A stretch of 64,000 nt of DNA. It comes from Diploscapter coronatus (taxonomy: Eukaryota; Nematoda; Chromadorea; Rhabditida; Rhabditidae). Under the pieces are notes generated by a model, which made no database searches, was not told the origin of the DNA, and worked only from the letters and a program-made list of their open reading frames with translations. Numbering within the stretch: the first letter of the stretch is position 1; every line of letters starts with the position of its first letter. Location of the stretch: positions 87,257,201-87,321,200 of the forward strand of contig OZ038422.1 of NCBI GenBank assembly GCA_964036155.1, given 5' to 3'. Shown piece by piece: positions 25,201-37,150 of this stretch. The position numbers were made by a program, and so were the translations under genes.

Positions 25201-26842
25201 AAATTCGAAAAGAAAATTTTATACCCGTTTTCTGACGATTTTCATCAAATACTCGAAAATTAGCTGATCGATATAATTTCCAGCCTTATTTTCCACATAT
25301 ACCGGTTGGATATCGGGGATCTTATGAATCGTCCAATGGTCCGTCTCAAAGTTTCATCTAATTTTCTAATTCGAGCAGAAATTACCTTTTTCTGAATGTA
25401 CATCAACTCAGCCTGTAGATAGCCTGATCCCATGCAGAACGACAGCACGATATCGCCTTTCGGGTGAAGGTTCAGCCTATGCGCGTAAGAAGCTACAACT
25501 GCTGTTGGTTCCTCGATCAATCGGATTAAAGTAGTCGATGGAATATCCGGATTCGCCACTTTGTTTAGTGCATGTTTCAGAATATCCTTTATTCGATCTC
25601 TATATTTCGAATCGGAACCCAATGGAATCGTGACGGCTATGGAAGATGGATTCTGAGAATAGTGGATTTCAAAAATTTTGATAAAATATGCCCACATTTA
25701 CGAAGCCAAACGCAGTTTTGAGAACAGTAACAAGTAAAATCGATAAGAGTCGAGATGGGTAGAATTGCGTCTCAATCTCCTTCGCAACACTTCCCGCTTC
25801 TTTTGGCAGGGGCAATTCAATTATAACAACTAATAATCGAATTTGAATTACTGAACTTTTAATTTCTAACTCACGATCCGTGGGACTTTTATGTTTAGCG
25901 AAGTTAAACAAATACTCCTTTTCATGTTTGTTCACATCAGCATAGGTTTTCTCCGTTAACCAACGAATGTCTAAAATAACTATTCTTTCATCAGGATTTA
26001 AAGTCTTTGACATTGACACTGGACACAACGCTGACACTTCAGTGTCAGCGTCATGTTAGTGTCAAAAATTTTAAGTCTTGCTTTCAATTTTCACCTATCT
26101 GGGATTATCGTAGCATTATATAAATTGATTGTGGGATGCAAGAGCTTTCAGAAGCATGAAAATGTTTTCAGATCGCAAATATTCATATTGAAGATGCCCG
26201 ATAAATTGTGGTAGAGTAAAAGTCGTAAAATAAGATGCATTGAAATTAGTGCATTATTTGCGGTTGATTAGACGAAAACTCATCGGTTCAAGGACTGATT
26301 TCCCGTCAACTTCAATATTCCGCAGTGCAGACTATTATTTTCTGGCTCACACAACATTTGTTTCGTCTCAAATCATCGGTCATAGATAGTATTTATAAAA
26401 CAAAAACTCATACCATAAGCGACGCTCGGCAAAGAGACCGAATAATTCTCAGCCAGTTTTCCGATCAGCCAATCGCCCTGTTCAGATCGAGCGACGTAGG
26501 TTGACACTGCTCGATTTGATTCTTAAAAAAATTGATTGGCATAAAATAAAATTCATGGCATATGTCAGTTTTAGGTCTATTGTATTATTCATCCTCACTC
26601 TTTTGTAGTATTAGCTCATTTTTTTGAGAAATGGTATGGTGAAAAGAAAAAATCGAGCGAATACTACAATACGCTCAATTTTATAGTAAAAAGTGCTTAC
26701 CATGCTCAACAATTTGAACATGCTGATCCTTGCAAATAGAGATCCTACATTTCGAGGTGCCAATATCGATCGCAATCGCATCACGAATATTCGGATTATT
26801 ATTCGAATTGCTCGAAATCTTGTTTATGTCACTATCAAACAT
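22286..26842 (-). CDS. Divergent HSP70-like protein with repeat region and novel C-terminal domain
   Basis: Twelve in-phase exons: 26842-26701, 26521-26414, 25970-25875, 25829-25702, 25652-25386, 25320-25225, 25154-25049, 24996-24862, 24818-24700, 24538-22802, 22751-22612, 22559-22286; 1,115 residues. Residues 1-415 are an HSP70 ATPase domain: AIAIDIGTSKC (phosphate 1), RLIEEPTAVVASY (phosphate-1/connect region with the Glu), LRIACEKLKCALS and FILMGGGSTRIPKI (adenosine motif). The phosphate-2 loop, normally DLGGGT, reads FCMGSG, so ATP hydrolysis is doubtful. No ordinary substrate-binding domain follows; instead about 560 residues of Pro/Lys/Asn/Glu-rich sequence with 51-52-residue repeats, then a 135-residue, apparently beta-rich domain shared with the 19.6-kb gene. 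Role unknown; a chaperone-derived scaffold is one guess. Confidence 0.85.
23470..24010 (-). repeat. Coding tandem repeat, 51-52-residue units
   Basis: About three and a half units inside exon 10 of the HSP70-like gene. Each reads PxPDYxPI/TxxPKNND, a KE-rich stretch, PEKYKPxYDEKP, then NISVIHPxMK. DNA spacing between equivalent PDY codons is 153 and 156 bp, so the unit varies by single codons and stays in frame. Absent from the neighbouring paralogue. Confidence 0.85.
26014..26064. repeat. Near-perfect 51-bp palindrome in HSP70-like intron 2
   Basis: The core CGCTGACACT-TC-AGTGTCAGCG (26029-26050) is a perfect inverted repeat with a 2-nt spacer; pairing extends with few mismatches to TGACACT at one end and AGTGTCA at the other. 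Could be a minimal MITE or a protein-binding palindrome. Confidence 0.7.
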
Positions 26843-27985
26843 TCTTAAATTCCTCAATAACAGTGATAAAATAATACATTTAAAAGTTACAATGAACATG
26901 ACGAAAAACATGAATTGTAAAGTCTTTATTATGACTATAAATTATTATTAAATTTCAACAACCACTTCAAAGTAGCATCGTTAATTGTGAGACTAATCGA
27001 TAATTTTTCACAATGACTCCCGAAAAAAGAAGGCTATTAACAGTGATAAGATAGCGTGCCATAAAAGCATTGAACTTATGAACATAAAACTCTATGATTT
27101 GTTTTAATGAGCAATGTTTGAATAATAAACTTAACTCAGGAAAGTAATGACTAATAAGCTAACTCCATTATTTGCTGTGAAAGTATTCTAAATTATTTTT
27201 CTGTGGAATACGAAACAGAACGGAACACTAGTATTTTAGAACATAATCATTCTAATCTCAGTGTTACTCTTAACATATCACTTTTCCAACTTGCAAACGC
27301 TTGCGCATTTGTAAAACACCACGTTCCTACTAACTCCGTTTTTTAAATCATTCGGACGATAATATGCAGCCTTAATTTGACAATTTGACAGTATAACAAG
27401 TTTCTATAGTTGGTAGTATATAATTGAGTATTAGCTTAATATCCTTAATAGCGTAGAACGAATAATGAAATAATTTTCGTTCATATCCGATTTTCAATGT
27501 CCCATATAATCAGAAATCATAAAAATGTTTAAATTTCAATAAATCGTCTAAAAATCGTTAAAAAAAACGAGATAAGAGCAAATTTTCATTCAACAATCGA
27601 TAATCTAATCATAATTAGCATTAATTAACGAATAATTGTGAAATTTGGACAGAAAATAAAAAAAAAAAAAAAAAAAAGAGAATTTCGTGGGAAAAGTGCT
27701 TCTCACAATGAAAGCCGCAACGCATGAGAACGTGACGCGTTTCACAATTCCCCCTTTCGCAAAGGGCACTGGCGACGGACAAGTCGTTTACAATCGACAA
27801 TATAGGAATAGAACATTTTTGAAAAATATAAAAATCTGTAAAACACATCGCCATAGGATTTTCGAAATAGCATGGATAAATAAACCTATCATAATCCTCT
27901 TTTATCTAATCCTAACTCTAACCCTTTATTACTTCATAGGCCATTTGGCTCTTCATTTTCCGAATATTCGGAAAAATCAAGAACT
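26843..27985. other. Intergenic region upstream of the HSP70-like gene
   Basis: AT-rich. A 20-nt A tract near 27659 could be a retroposed poly(A) tail or slippage. Open frames around 27620-27990 lack splice partners or family signatures. Probably holds the HSP70-like promoter and the chemoreceptor 3' end. Nothing else supported. Confidence 0.5.
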
Positions 27986-29701
27986 TTAGATTCGATAATC
28001 TTCATTTGAATGAGAGAATACAGCAGAAGCCGGTGCTACTGATGAGTTCAACTTCCTGCATTTCCATTTCTGCCAAATTTTACGTGCACGACGATTGTAG
28101 GGTGAAATGAAGAAAATCGACACCAATGGCGAAAGTGAAGGTATCAAATCGCCGATGACAAAAATTAAATCTGAAGAGGTACTCATTTTAAAATTTTCGA
28201 AACAAATATTAATAATTTATGAAGACCTTCATAGAATGGATGGCGGACAACCTGAAAAGTTACATCATTTATATTGTTGTTGAAATAAGCGCAAGAAATA
28301 CCTGAAAAGTGAGCAGGAAGTAAATTATTGCTGCTAAAATGTAGAAAAGTGGAATCATGGCACTAATCGTTAAGGCATGAAAATTCATTTTATTGTCATT
28401 TGAAATTAAATTAGAAAAAAACCTTGAGAAGTTCAGTATGCATTCGATAGAGATGAGGAAAATAGCGGGCTCCGGCTACGATGTTTAAAATTTTTTTCCT
28501 AAAGGATAAAAAATGAAAATATGACTATTTGAAGCTCACAGCAAGAGTAATGCAGTAGTAAAAGATCATTACTTTTTATCATTTAAAAAAAAGTTAATGA
28601 ATTTTTTGCAGTGAGCAATAATTGATAAATGATGCCTCAGAATGATCATGATCGGGTACGTCGAAGGTATTAGAATAGCAATGAATCCGACTGGAGCAGT
28701 TACAGTGAAATTTCGAAAAATATTGGAATTTCCCATAATTGTTGCTGCATCAACGTAGTATTCAGGGAAATGAGATAAAATCAGATATCGCAGAAAAGCT
28801 GGGTCGTCAGATTCGGTTGATAGTGCTATCTAAAATCATTACATCAGATTATTATTTTTTTAAAGTCATCTCTTATTGAATCATTGTAATATGATTTTAT
28901 GGCCTATGAAAAAATGGCTGGACTTTTATTATGATCAAATTTTCATTAGCAAACTTTTTTTTAAATGACCTACAGCAGAAACAATTGATGGAAGAGATAC
29001 AAGCACAATCGCTATCAATGCCTCCTTCTTTGTGATGTTGGATCTGAAAATAGACAATTTTTGTCGATTGTCAACAATTTAAAATTACTTAATCAGAATG
29101 TAGTATCGATAGAAAAATGACATCAATAGACACAGGGATGAATGAGTGAATAAATGCAGCAGTATCATATAGCTTTCATAACAAGCAGTACTTCCGAAAA
29201 ACTGACAGAAACCATAGCTGACGTAAACTACACCCCAAGGAGGTACTGGTACGATCCCGTAATTTAAAAAATTCTTTCAAAACGACTAAAATTTAATTTG
29301 TATACCTCGCCATAACAATAATTGAAAATAAGCATATCAGAGCTTCAGTAATAGCGTTATTCATTAACAGTAATCTAAATAATGGAGCGTTATAATATTG
29401 TGGTAATTCGAAAATTGAATAAAATTACTTGTAAACACTCATAGATTTCGGTGATGCATCGATGATTAGGTAAATAAGGAATATATTGAACGTTAAGCCC
29501 AATGTACCCACAATTAGATGAGATATAATTGCTCCCAGGTCACAAGGGTGGATTTTATCAAGAACCTAAATAGAACTTTTTGAAGTAATGATATAATTGA
29601 TACTTTACTTCAAATAATGGTCGATGATAATCAGTCCTATCAATGATAAAATTCGAATAATTGCCAGAATATAACATATCAGCACTAGTTTCTTTAGCCA
29701 T
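27986..29701 (-). pseudogene. srd-like serpentine chemoreceptor with two damaged splice acceptors
   Basis: Ten exons keep one frame (384 residues): 29701-29609, 29565-29429, 29374-29306, 29256-29089, 29043-28974, 28829-28573, 28498-28423, 28376-28302, 28251-28227, 28170-27986. Seven-TM chemoreceptor features typical of the Str superfamily, nearest srd: SPKSMSVYK before TM2, RIVPVPPWGVVY, YGFCQFFG, LLHLFTH, SFFYRYYIL, RMHTELLKALT and IPSLSPLVSIFFISPYNRR. To keep this frame exon 4 must follow ACGG and exon 8 must follow TTTTCAT, where the other junctions have AG; each is one base from a normal acceptor. All codons are otherwise open. So either a very young pseudogene, an unsplicable allele, or two base-call errors. 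Confidence 0.7.
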
Positions 29702-30818
29702 TATACCTATTTTATTATCGGCTAACTTTCGCCAGATAAAATTTGATTTTCTAAGCTTTCGCTTAGTCCTAGTCTTATTCAATTCTTTTTACACCATAAT
29801 ATCAAGCACGTAGCTAACTAGTTGAAAGTTAGTTGAATATTTGATTAAATTGCAGGTTTTGCAGATTAAAGCACATTTGATTAATTGTTAAGACGCATTC
29901 TTTGAGTAACCCGAACACAATATAAAAGAGTGATCGGACAATTGCAAGAGCATTTCGAATCCTAATTCAACCCATATGGGTTTGGTTCGGATCTGGGATA
30001 CTTTGCAATTGTCAGGATCCTTGTTACAGTTATTCGTGGAATGGCTCTTAAGGTTCGCGGGCACCCCTTCTCCCTTTCTTTGCAAGGGCTCATCTCAGAG
30101 ACAATGGGGAGTATAAGGCGTCACTATTCATTCTTGATTCATTATCAATTGCGACCTTCTCAAGATTAGCAGAGCTAGGGAAACCTCTTCTTATGGAGAT
30201 CCTCAGCTGGATCCCATAGGTGAGCAAGGCTAACCCGCTCCTAGCTCTTCGCTTCACTCGCCAATGTCTACGCCCAAGGATTCTTCCAGTATCTAAGGAT
30301 CTCTAGCAGCCTGGAGCTGCATGATCACCCCTTAAATGTTAATAAATTATTCTTCCTCAAATCCGTGTTGTTTCTTTTCCCAGTCACAGGGCTACAGAAC
30401 ATAAAACTGCCTATTTTTCAGAAAATGTATCATATAGCTTTTACTATAGAGGCGCAAATATTTTAACTTCAAAGCTCAACTTCACCGGGAATAAAAGCGA
30501 AAAATTAGCATTTTAAAGTCTCATAATTATCCACTAGGCCTAATTAACTGATCCTGAACTTTACCCCCGGTGAACCTACCTATTATTTTTCCGAAATTCA
30601 AAAAATCATTTTTCATTATCGGGATCAAGACGTGCGTCCATAGTTCGGGAGAATTTCCTAAGGAGAAGTGGGCGGAGTCAAAACTCTTCCTAAAGGCGAG
30701 AGATAGAGCTTTGGGAGAGCCCTATTTGTCCGGAAAGCTTTTCTTTCATGCTGCTCCCAAAAATCTGCAAATGTATTCGAGAAAATGTCTAAATTTTAAA
30801 AGATAGATTATTACTAAA
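29702..30818. other. Intergenic region with a possible retroelement LTR
   Basis: Upstream region of the chemoreceptor and of the CPG4-like gene. Base composition rises in GC between 29.9 and 30.35 kb (see the LTR-like entry). Open frames at 29888-30085 and 30570-30806 show no family signature. Confidence 0.45.
29886..30386 (+). mobile_element. Possible solo LTR
   Basis: Starts TGTTAAGAC and ends near CAGTCACA, the TG...CA ends of retroviral-type LTRs. TATAAAAG lies at 29921-29928, an imperfect 80-bp hairpin follows (29937-30016), and AATAAA lies at 30344. The layout (promoter, then poly(A) signal, about 0.5 kb) suits an LTR, but no clear target-site duplication or second copy is in the window. 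Alternative: a multi-copy transcribed non-coding gene. Confidence 0.35.
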
Positions 30819-33800
30819 ATGTGCTTCTTTTTAATATCTTTATTAGTCACAACAGGTACGAAATAGTGGATTTATTTCTGTATATGAAGTCTCTGAATGT
30901 ATAAATCTTCTTTCAGCTCGAGAAATCGCTCTGGCTGCTTTACCCGGCGGCGCGGACTGTGTTGAACCATGTATCGCTGAAATGCAAAGGGTACGAATAA
31001 AGCTTGCTTCTGGAGTGAAAGTTTCAGTTTCCTAAGTTTCGGCAATTTCTAGTTTAAGTTTTTAGAAAAAAAACATTTTTTAGTCTATCTTAAATTATAC
31101 TTTATGCTTCAAAATCTATCTTTGTGTTAAGAATTAAAGTTTAAGCTTCAGCAACAAAATTTCATTTCTAGGTCATACTTTAAGTTTAAAAATTAATATT
31201 TTGTTGGTTCGGCAACCTGCTTTAAGTTCCTGAGACTGAAAAGTTGGTGTTTTCTGCATGCGTTCCTAAGTTGGCCTAATTTTGTTCGGGTGCATTTCTA
31301 GTCGTTGGAAAATACGCCGTTGCTGCAGAGCGAGCGAATGGGCGAGCTGTCGCTGAATCAACTGATCGGCGCTTCCTCCGATACGCGAATCACTGAAAAG
31401 AGCTTTGCATCGATTTGCGAGTAAGTTTTGAGCCCTCTGTGTATTATACAGTAAACCTTAGTTTTGAGAAATTTAGATAATAAATATCGAAGAATAGCAA
31501 TTTTATTAATCGAAGAAAAATGTATAGTTAAAGACAATTTCTAGGCCAAAGAACAATGATTACATAAATGCAGATTTTCTATTAAAAGAAAAATCATTTT
31601 AAGATTGGCCCACTTCATAGATAAAATTAAAAAAAGTTTTTGGACTATTCTCATTCAGTAGAATATTATTTTAAACATAAATATCTTTTTTCTAAATTGA
31701 TATTAAGTGAATTGGAATAATGTCCACGAGTGTTAAAAGTGGGCGGAGCCTAATTTTTGATAATTTCAGCGCATACGTCCATGTAGATGAGTGTCTGGCT
31801 TCGTGTGAGCGGCAATCCGATACCTCAGCCAGGATTCGACAAACCTATGCTGGAATCCGGTTTATTTGTATCGAACATAGGAAAGGTGAGATTTAAAATA
31901 AAGCTCATCTTCATCATATATAATTTAAATCTAAAGATTATTTTATTAAGTAATTGGTTTAGAAAATTTTATAGTTTAAGCAATGACAATATAAGATAGC
32001 TTAAGAAAACGCTGATCCTCATATTTTTATTTTAATAGTTTTATATTTCACAATTTCACAGAGTGATTCACCAATTCCCATGCGAATTTCTCGGTAATTT
32101 GATTTCATTAACTTGCAAACCTTTCGTCCAATCTTTGCGCTAAGTGTTAAGTTTTGGCAAGACAATTTAGCCGTCGGAACCGATTACCAAAATGGCTCAT
32201 CTTATTTGGTAAAGTTTTCCCCGAAAAAGAATAAGCTAGGCTCTAAAAGCTCTTGAAAAGTCTGAATAGGAAGATTCTGAAATTAAAAATTTCATCATTC
32301 AAATAAAAACAGCGTTTTATTATATTCAAAAATTTTATATTTCCTCTAAAAATATCGTTTTTTGTTTTTATTTTTTCTTCGAAAGTTCCTGGGAAATAGG
32401 CAATTATTCTGACCTTGGATATATGGGAATTCGAGGCCTAAGCTTAGAGGCTTTAAACCAAGAGCTATCAATTTGTCAAAGTTCTTAAATCTTCTTGCTT
32501 AAATCCAGGGTCCAACATTTATGACGCCTTAGGGAAATCGTCACAATTTCGGGAAAGGGGACATATGAAGTCTGCCTTTTAAAGAGGGAATATCATAAAT
32601 CTTTAGGGCTAGGGCTTAATCAATTACTTTCGAATTTTAGGGATATACAAAATATAAAATAAAACCCCCTAACTAATATTTTAGGGTGTCGTATTGATTC
32701 AAAAACCTTTGATATTGATAGTTAGAATACTTCAAATCGGGGATATATGAAATTCCTTAATAGAATATGAATGAAATCCAATTTGTTATTATACAAAATA
32801 TAACTATATTTAAAAACCTAAGATATAAAAATTTGTTTATTTTCAGAATTTTTCAAATCTCTTCCCTGCCTGGCGGAGTAAGTTGTTTTTCACGTATCCT
32901 TATAAATCCATATTAATAATACCACCAAGTTTTCGGTTTCCATTCAGTGCGCATATTATGGACTACGCCAAGAGTTAGGCCCTAAGGCAAAAGCAAAGAG
33001 GAGGGGAGAGGGGTTACTTCAAAAGAGATTTAACTTATTCATCATCAGCGCCTTTCAAGGCATTTCAAGAGCTCACGAAGTATGAGTGCCTGAGAAATAA
33101 CCCTAGAAAAATGAGAGAAGAGAGATGAAAGGGCCTCAATTTATCGAAATCGACAAAAACACATGGAGAAAATTGAACTTTAGAGGACTTGAGAAAACGA
33201 AAAAATATGTCTTAATCTAGAAAAATGAGAAGAAGATCAAATTTTGATAAAGATTGGCTTTTAAAAGCTGAGCCTCATGGAAATAACTTGAAAAGAGATC
33301 AAAAATTTCCAAAAGAGATCAGTTTAGACACGAAAAGGTCGCACTTCAACAGTGCCGATCTCAGATTAACGCCTCTTTGGATGCATCGAATACGTTTTCA
33401 GTGACAGTGCTGAAAAAGGAGCAACATAATCTGAGGAATCATTTTGAGACTCTGTGCAGGTATATTCGAAATTAAGTTAACATTTAAAATAAACATCGAC
33501 TTAGATATTCAAACTTCGTATTCTCAGATGTCATAACCAATTTATCTTTTATGCTTGAATATCAAATTCAATTGATATCTTCTAGAATATCGTATATATC
33601 AATTTAAATTTGAATATTTTGTATGTCATCTTTTATTTATGTTAATTTCAGGCGTCTCGGAGAAATGATCGATTGCGTTGAGCCGGTAACGCGAATTGCC
33701 TGTGGCGAGCAGGCCGCAATGATGATGCTTCGCTTCATAACCGTCGGATTCAGTTCCTTTGAAGAACTATATTCTCAGGTACGGGTTTTTGCTTTATACA

Positions 33801-33895
33801 TCTTTTATATATTTAATATATCAATGTCTAAACCTTGCATATAAGACATTCAATCTTTGTTCCAGTATTTTAACACATATCATCAATTAGAATGA
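30819..33895 (+). CDS. Secreted cysteine-rich protein, CPG4-like
   Basis: Eight in-phase exons: 30819-30855, 30917-30990, 31302-31420, 31770-31885, 32847-32877, 33328-33459, 33652-33778, 33866-33895; 221 residues. Starts with a short signal peptide (MCFFLISLLVTTG). The mature part has 11 cysteines spaced as in the nematode 'chondroitin proteoglycan 4' domain: ADCVEPC, ICDAY, ECLASC, FICIEH, LPCLAE, QQCRSQ, TLCRRL, IDCVEP, IACGEQ. No Ser-Gly clusters for chondroitin attachment were seen, so this is the domain without an obvious proteoglycan stalk. The family is extracellular and nematode-restricted as far as I know; function is otherwise unknown. Confidence 0.72.
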
Positions 33896-34410
33896 CTTAT
33901 ATTGAAGGGTTTCATATGTTATCATTCGTAATATTTGTTCAAAATTGCCAAATCCTGAATATATCTGGTCTCAGGTATGCGCATATTTTAAATTTCATAT
34001 ATCTCTCCAAGTTTTCAGCTCGGTATCTCGGATCAACTGCCAGCCTCTTGTAAATCTCTTTTATCGTTAAGAAGGCGCATGCCCATATCTCACACACTTC
34101 ATCATGGAAGTACAGGATCTGCATGGTTGAATCTACCAATCACGATTTCACTTATTATACTAATTTCACTGAGATTTAATTTATTTTGAATAAACTTTTA
34201 TATAGAACTAAAATTTATTCGAACTCAAATCAAATAACTAACATTCTAATAACGAGAACTATAACAAATGTTATTCTAATTGACCCTAGAAAGAGTTATG
34301 TAAAAATAGAAGTCCATCTTAAAACCAAACACATAATTTTTTCTTTGATCAATTAAAAGTAGAAGACCCACGTTTTCTAAAAATCAACAAGAAGCGTGAA
34401 AAATAGAAGA
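33896..34410. other. Intergenic region, convergent 3' ends
   Basis: Between the plus-strand CPG4-like gene and the minus-strand transacylase. A 61-codon minus-strand frame (34121-33939, starting MQILYFHDEVCEIW) follows an acceptor-like TTGGTAG, but I could not link it to other exons. No other feature seen. Confidence 0.4.
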
Positions 34411-36793
34411 TCAGCAAGAAAAGTGCTCGTAGGTTTTGTACGCCTTTTTGCTGGTCTTGAAAAGCATCGCTCCGAGCTGCTTTCCGGGTCCGACCTCGAT
34501 AAATCGGGGAAATTTGTAGTCCTGAAATAATTCCATAAATCGCCGATCTTCGAAAAATTGTATTTTGGCAACTTATTCTCGACAACCTGATGTTTCCTGA
34601 ACAGGATCTGCTGGATCTGCTCCCACTTGACGGGATTCGAAATCTGCTCGATAATGGCTTTCCGTATTTCCATCTGAAATATGCTAACTTTTCCCAACGA
34701 CGTTTTCCAAAAATGATACGTTTTTAGCGGGAAACAGCGCGCCGGTGTAGTTCGAGTAAATGTTGCACTTTGGTGGGTTGATCTTCACGCCGATTAGCGC
34801 CTGAAAACAGGGGATTCCGTATGTTCAAAGAAGAGGAATTTAATATATCCCACCTGTTTCAATTCTTCCGTAGCCGAGGCCATGAGGGTCGTATGAAAAG
34901 CGCCGGAGACGGGTAATCTTTTCATCACCTGAAAATAACTTTTAAAATTACGGTATTCTTTGTTTATAAATTTACGGTAATAATGTAGGAATTTGTATTT
35001 TTTACTAAAATGAATCAAAAACTGCCAAAAATTAGCATTTTGTCTTACAGTAATATCGTAGAGCTTCTGGTTCTCCTCGAGATACTGTAGGCAGAGCTCC
35101 GACCCGCCGATAACTCGCACTCCACAATACAGATAGTTCGCCACCTGCGCAATGCCTATTTCGTTGGTCGAACTGAACATCAAAATAATCTAGATTTAGT
35201 AAGGCGTTACTGGCATCATTCAACTCTAAAAAGACGCTCGAAAAGTACAAACAAAAAATTACCGGACAGCGTTAATGGCGTCATGGAGAGCGTCCTCGAG
35301 TCTCGATTTCGCGTTCACCGTCACAGTCATCATCCCTGCCCTGGTTAGGTCGTTGCACTTCTGCATCGCCTTCGCCCGAACGTCCACTATTTTAACGGCT
35401 GAAACGAAATGTTTCTCATTTTTGAGAAGAAAATTGGTAAAGATCAACTTGTGTTTTTCTTTCAAAAAAATGCTAAAAACTTACCATCTTCAAAACTCAT
35501 CATTCCGGCCGCGTACATTGCAGCGTACTCACCGACGCTGAACCCGGCAACATGCGTTACTTTGTCGTCAAAATCCTAAAAATGCAAAAAATGAAAAAAA
35601 AAAAAACATAAAAATCCGAGAAAGCGATGTTTCGATTTAGAATATACTTTTAAAGTCACCTCAGGAACGACTTCCTTCTCGTATTTCCTCAGTTTTTCAA
35701 AAGCTGCCACCGAAGAGACGAAAATTGCCGGCTGACAGTAGAGGGTTTGCTCCAATCTGAAAATTTATCTAATTCCTATTCTTTCTTAAAACTCACTTAG
35801 AACTCGGTCCCTCCACACAAACTCTGTAAATATCGTAGCCCAAAATCTCGGAGGCTCGTTCGAAAATTTCTTTTGATTGTTGGCAATCCATCAGCTGAAA
35901 AATATGCGTCAAAACTATAAAAATTGGCCCCGCCTCCTATCGATCGCCTACCGCTTTGCCCATTCCGACGAACTGAGCGCCCTGACCGGGAAACAGGAGA
36001 ATGATTTGTTCTTCAATGGGGATATGGTCGAATAGGATTTCATTGGACTTGCGCTTGTTCATAAACCTGAAAGAATCGAGATTTCATATATCCAGATATA
36101 TCAAACTTTATTTTAAAAAGATATATGAAATATGAAATCCTATACTGTGTTGAAAGATAGGACCAAAATTTGGTTGAGATATAAAATTTAAAAATTGGAT
36201 TTCATCTCTCCGAGTTTAAAATTCTTAAATCCCCACTTTTGCTTCCTCGTCTCATTTAGAAGTTCGCGCGACGTCTTTTCCAGATGGTGTTTAACTTCCT
36301 AAAATAAAAAATTCTAGTTTTAAATAGAATCTGCCCTACTTTTTTTTTCTTTTTAAATCCGCCCTTTTCCCCAAGCCCCATCCTTTTTTGCTTACCTTTT
36401 CGGGATACGGTAGCTTTGTGACAGGATTAGCCAAAACACCGGCGACGTCTTGAAAAGTGCAAGCTTCATCGAGGAGACTCTGGTTCTCTGAATTGTTACC
36501 GACGTCAATTTTCAGAAGACGGTATTTTTAATTACAGTATCTTTTCATATTTTAATTATTTTCGGCTCTTTACAAAGAGTACGGTGTTTTAACATTTTTA
36601 CTAACTCCATCCTTTGAAAAGTCCAGTATTTTTCAGTTACTTTTGAAAATGTGGATTTAAAAAAACATTACTTATGAAGATTGATATTTTTAATTATGCC
36701 AATTTTCTCACCATTCCGAAATTTCCTGATGAGCCTACGAGCGGCCGAAACCGGAATTCTCCCGGAAAAAGTCTCCAAAGCTGAGCGGTACAT
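34411..36793 (-). CDS. MCAT: Malonyl-CoA:ACP transacylase, mitochondrial
   Basis: Transfers malonyl from CoA to acyl carrier protein for mitochondrial fatty-acid synthesis. Thirteen in-phase exons: 36793-36712, 36487-36396, 36298-36237, 36066-35952, 35894-35797, 35756-35660, 35575-35485, 35398-35263, 35172-35049, 34928-34854, 34800-34720, 34673-34587, 34521-34411; 416 residues. The first 27 residues are Arg/Ser-rich with one Glu, as in a mitochondrial presequence. LFPGQGAQFVGMG opens the fold; the nucleophile elbow reads GFSVGE (Ser near 195) and the catalytic His sits in PVSGAFHT (near 311); FIEVGPGKQLGAM closes it. TTTTTAG abuts the ATG. AATAAA of the gene before it (36889-36894, minus sense) is 96 nt upstream, fitting a downstream operon gene. 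Confidence 0.95.
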
Positions 36794-37150
36794 CTAAAAA
36801 TTCATTTTAAGAAAAAATGAAATCTTAAGAGATGAAAGTATTTGCAGATGACAACTGTAAAAATAGAAAAAGTGCTTTTTCAAAGACATTTATTCGTACA
36901 AAATTTACAAATAAAAAAATTTGAATGCATAAGAATTTTTGTCCTTAGCGACCCTATATAGCTCTGGTCAAGATTACTCGTAAAATTAACGTAATCCCAA
37001 ATTCGCAGGATTACAGTATAAACAAATCTACAAGCATACCCGAGTTTCAATCTACAAAAAATCTAAACGAAGTGAATATATGGCCAATATAATACCTACA
37101 AAATGAGGTCATTACATAAAAATCCGCATGAAATATGCAAAATTCGAATA
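36794..37150 (-). other. Intercistronic region ADPGK to MCAT
   Basis: 357 bp with AATAAA (minus sense) at 36889-36894 and a TTTTTAG acceptor touching the MCAT start. No gene. Confidence 0.6.

Noticed and set aside
27900..27935. Telomere-like CTAACCCT words
   Set aside because: Only one or two imperfect units; not an interstitial telomere array.
30570..30806. Open frame upstream of the CPG4-like gene
   Set aside because: No splice link, signal peptide or similarity; the CPG4-like gene has its own clear start and signal peptide at 30819.
33939..34121. 61-codon minus-strand frame MQILYFHDEVCEIW...
   Set aside because: An acceptor-like site precedes it, but no partner exons or recognisable domain were found between the two flanking genes.
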